This document shows positions 5,419-6,747 of a stretch of 6,747 bases of DNA, piece by piece. The DNA is taken from contig WRAL01000081.1 in NCBI GenBank assembly GCA_009780285.1, positions 1-6,747 of the forward strand, written 5' to 3'. The position numbers were made by a program, and so were the translations under genes. The DNA is from Treponema sp. (GTDB lineage: Bacteria; Spirochaetota; Spirochaetia; Treponematales; Breznakiellaceae). Numbering within the stretch: position 1 is the first letter of the stretch; the number at the start of each line of letters is the position of its first letter. The notes below the pieces were generated by a model, which ran no database searches, was not told the origin of the DNA, and saw only the letters and a list, made by a program, of their open reading frames with translations.

Positions 5419-5427
5419 CCCAAGGTA

Positions 5428-5495
5428 CCAAAGGCCCCGACGCTCCGGCTCGCGCCCGCTGAGGCGGTCGCAGCTCGGAGCGACCGGGCCTTTGG
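5428..5495. repeat. Imperfect palindrome just downstream of the variable repeat
   Basis: The outer arms CCAAAGGCCC (5428-5437) and GGGCCTTTGG (5486-5495) pair perfectly, and the inner CGCTCCG (5441-5447) pairs with CGGAGCG (5476-5482) after a three-base segment with two mismatches. An alternative inner hairpin, GGTCGC (5466-5471) with GCGACC (5480-5485), has an eight-base loop. It starts about 19 bases beyond the target stop codon. DGRs of the Bordetella phage type need a hairpin/cruciform just past the variable repeat for efficient homing. This is a candidate equivalent, or a terminator of the target gene. Confidence 0.7.
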
Positions 5496-5510
5496 ATTTT
5501 TTGAATTTGC

Positions 5511-5646
5511 AGAACTAGGGGCGCGCCAGCCGGAAGCCAACAAAGCTGCCCCGGTCTGAGGGGCTGTAGCTGCCACGAAAGGCCGAACGGACGACGCCCG
5601 CCGAATAGCTCCAACTGCCGCCGCGAACAACGCGGTACGCGCTCTC
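5511..5646 (-). repeat. DGR variable repeat (VR) at the 3' end of the target gene
   Basis: This is the recipient of the diversified cDNA: residues 295-337 of the lipoprotein plus a few bases past the stop. Relative to the template at 3616-3751, 16 codons differ (residues 295, 298, 301, 307, 308, 311, 312, 317, 319-321, 324, 325, 327-329). Within 3648-3750 the substitutions on the coding strand are A to G ten times, A to T nine times and A to C once. The segment 5517-5542 is identical to the template and adenine-free. Homology stops at the E295 codon on the 5' side. Confidence 0.97.
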
Positions 5647-6528
5647 GGAGGACCACCGGTCCTGACACCACTCCCAGACGTTCCCGCTCATGTCGTACAG
5701 GCCTAGCTCGTTTGCCCCTTTCTTCCCGACTTCATGCGTTCTGCCATTGCTGTTGTCCCAGTACCACGCGACATCTTCGACATTATTACTTCCCGAGTAC
5801 AGGAAATACCTGTCCGTCGCCGCGCCTGAGTAGCCGGCCGAGAGCGTTCCGCCTTTCGCCGCGAACTCCCACTGCCGCTCGCTCGGAAGCCGCCAGCCGT
5901 TCGCCCCGGGGACTATTTCCACGGCATCCCAGTCAGCGTCGTTCGCGCTGCTCGGCACGTCGCCCCAGTCGGCGGGATCAACGCTGCCCTTTATGCGGTA
6001 CGCCGGATCAAGCCCGTCCTTTACGCTCAGCCTGTTAGCGAACACTAGCGCGTCGTACCAGCTTACTTGCTCTACAGGCAGGTTGTTTCGGTTGAACGTC
6101 TCTGTCGCCGCGCCGTTCCAGGCGTTTGTCCCATTAAAATAGCTGGGATTGTTGTCCATCACTTCCTGCCACTGCGCCTGCGTTACCGCGTATTTGCCTA
6201 TGTGGAAAGAGGCCACCGTTTCCGGCTCGCCGCCGGATTCGCCGTCCCTGCCGTACATGAAAAAGCCGCTGGCTACTTCTACGGTGGTGATAAGGCCGGC
6301 TAGCTTACCGCCAACATCCTGTTCCTCGAAGTGCGAGCCATCCAGCTTACAGATTCGCCTTTCCTTGGCCGCCGACAGTATCGAGGCTGGGCTATGCGCC
6401 GTCCAGTCGCCCCAATCGTGCGCATGGGTCGAGTCCTTGTTCCCGTTGTCGCAGGCCGCGAATGCCAGCGCCAGCGACGCGAGGCCCCCGATTACGGCCA
6501 GCGGCCATAATCCCTTGGTTCTTTTCAT
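5515..6528 (-). CDS. DGR target lipoprotein with FGE-sulfatase/C-type-lectin fold
   Basis: This 337-residue predicted surface-type lipoprotein has a C-terminus hypervariable by retrohoming. ATG 6528 is chosen because AAGGAG lies six bases upstream and a signal peptide follows at once: KR charges, a hydrophobic core, then LAFAAC with Cys26 as lipidation site; Phe at -3 suits the loose spirochete lipobox. Residues 35-71 form a small His/Trp/Cys module (HAHDWGDWT ... CKLDGSH). The FGE-sulfatase domain runs from about 83 to the end, with IGKYAVTQAQWQEVM, LPVEQVSWYDALVFANRLS, GWRLPSERQWEFAAKGG, GLYDMSGNVWEWCQDRW, VVRGGSW and VGFRLARP. The two cysteines used by true formylglycine-generating enzymes after GGS are absent (S, Y, S, A, G, V here), so ligand binding rather than catalysis is expected, as for Treponema denticola TvpA. 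The variable residues would line the lectin-like binding face. Ligand unknown. Confidence 0.95.
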   Translation of the reverse strand: MKRTKGLWPLAVIGGLASLALAFAACDNGNKDSTHAHDWGDWTAHSPASILSAAKERRICKLDGSHFEEQDVGGKLAGLITTVEVASGFFMYGRDGESGGEPETVASFHIGKYAVTQAQWQEVMDNNPSYFNGTNAWNGAATETFNRNNLPVEQVSWYDALVFANRLSVKDGLDPAYRIKGSVDPADWGDVPSSANDADWDAVEIVPGANGWRLPSERQWEFAAKGGTLSAGYSGAATDRYFLYSGSNNVEDVAWYWDNSNGRTHEVGKKGANELGLYDMSGNVWEWCQDRWSSESAYRVVRGGSWSYSAGVVRSAFRGSYSPSDRGSFVGFRLARP

Positions 6529-6534
6529 CCTTTG

Positions 6535-6540
6535 CTCCTT
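6535..6540 (-). promoter_or_regulatory. Ribosome binding site of the target lipoprotein
   Basis: AAGGAG on the minus strand lies six bases before ATG 6528. It decides the start, excluding the 47 extra Arg-rich codons of the longer open frame, which would bury the signal peptide. Confidence 0.9.
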
Positions 6541-6574
6541 GTCCTTGATTTCCCTTCGTATGAAGGCATGGGGT

Positions 6575-6603
6575 ATTTTCATGTATTTTAGCCGATTTTG
6601 CAA
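6575..6603 (-). promoter_or_regulatory. Possible sigma-70-type promoter of the target gene
   Basis: On the minus strand TTGCAA (6598-6603) and GAAAAT (6575-6580) are 17 bases apart in an AT-rich patch about 50 bases before the start codon. The -35 is good and the -10 weak. No other promoter candidate stands out between the hairpins and the gene. Confidence 0.3.
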
Positions 6604-6608
6604 GGATG

Positions 6609-6635
6609 GGCCAACGCGCCGTAGGCGCGTTGGCC
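6609..6635. repeat. Perfect 12-bp hairpin, GTA loop
   Basis: GGCCAACGCGCC (6609-6620) and GGCGCGTTGGCC (6624-6635) pair perfectly. It is the first of three consecutive hairpins upstream of the target gene, ending a few bases before its putative promoter. Confidence 0.9.
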
Positions 6636-6637
6636 TC

Positions 6638-6675
6638 GGAGTTTTGAGGCGGGCTAAAGCCCGCCTCAAAACTCC
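6638..6675. repeat. Perfect 17-bp hairpin, TAAA loop
   Basis: Arm 6638-6654 (GGAGTTTTGAGGCGGGC) pairs perfectly with 6659-6675; the closing T-A of the loop can extend it to 18 bp. It follows the first hairpin after two bases. No coding frame around it is credible. Confidence 0.9.
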
Positions 6676-6696
6676 ACATTTACGGCCTTACAACCT

Positions 6697-6736
6697 AAAA
6701 CTTTTGGGCGGGACGAAGGTCCCGCCCAAAAGTTTT
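6697..6736. repeat. Perfect 18-bp hairpin, GAAG loop, possible terminator
   Basis: Arm 6697-6714 (AAAACTTTTGGGCGGGAC) pairs with 6719-6736. A-run and T-run borders make it resemble a bidirectional intrinsic terminator, perhaps for a gene ending beyond the right edge. The rest of 6529-6747 holds only the leader of the target gene and the other hairpins. Confidence 0.85.
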
Positions 6737-6747
6737 TCCTACAGAAG

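Noticed and set aside
6529..6669. 47 extra N-terminal codons for the target lipoprotein
   Set aside because: They are Arg-rich, run through a hairpin and the leader, and would precede the signal peptide. AAGGAG plus ATG 6528 fits far better.

Overview
The window looks like chromosomal DNA from a high-GC spirochete, probably a host-associated Treponema relative. The evidence is indirect. The target lipoprotein has a loose spirochete-type lipobox and a His/Trp/Cys-rich N-terminal module I associate with Treponema lipoproteins, and the retroelement resembles the Treponema denticola TvpA system. No rRNA or tRNA is present to confirm this.

Layout. Bases 1-1259 (+) hold the end of infB and all of rbfA, a housekeeping translation operon. 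Its usual continuation (truB) is not seen. Instead rbfA gains a tandem-repeat tail and overlaps a strikingly AT-rich unknown gene (1246-2043, +) whose composition suggests horizontal acquisition. Bases 2136-2349 hold two nearly identical 109-bp palindromic elements with 18-bp terminal inverted repeats that share one CTAG, probably MITEs mobilised by an IS630-type transposase. Two translationally coupled paralogous GNAT acetyltransferases follow (2385-3472, +).

The right half (about 3616-6528, minus strand) is a complete diversity-generating retroelement (DGR). In transcription order it holds a lipoprotein with an FGE-sulfatase/C-type-lectin fold whose last 43 codons are the variable repeat, a zone of strong hairpins, an HRDC accessory protein, a DGR-type reverse transcriptase (YMDD, GNLTSQ), and a non-coding template repeat that starts at the RT stop codon. 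Template and variable repeats agree at every non-adenine template position over 3620-3750, but differ at 20 of the 32 template adenines between 3648 and 3750. This is the hallmark of adenine-specific mutagenic retrohoming. The template would encode mostly Asn/Asp/Lys at the variable sites, and 16 codons of the target are changed.

Inferred joint function: the RT with the HRDC protein copies the template RNA with errors at A, and the cDNA replaces the 3' end of the lipoprotein gene, diversifying a surface-displayed binding face. The right edge (6609-6736) carries three consecutive long perfect hairpins of unknown role.
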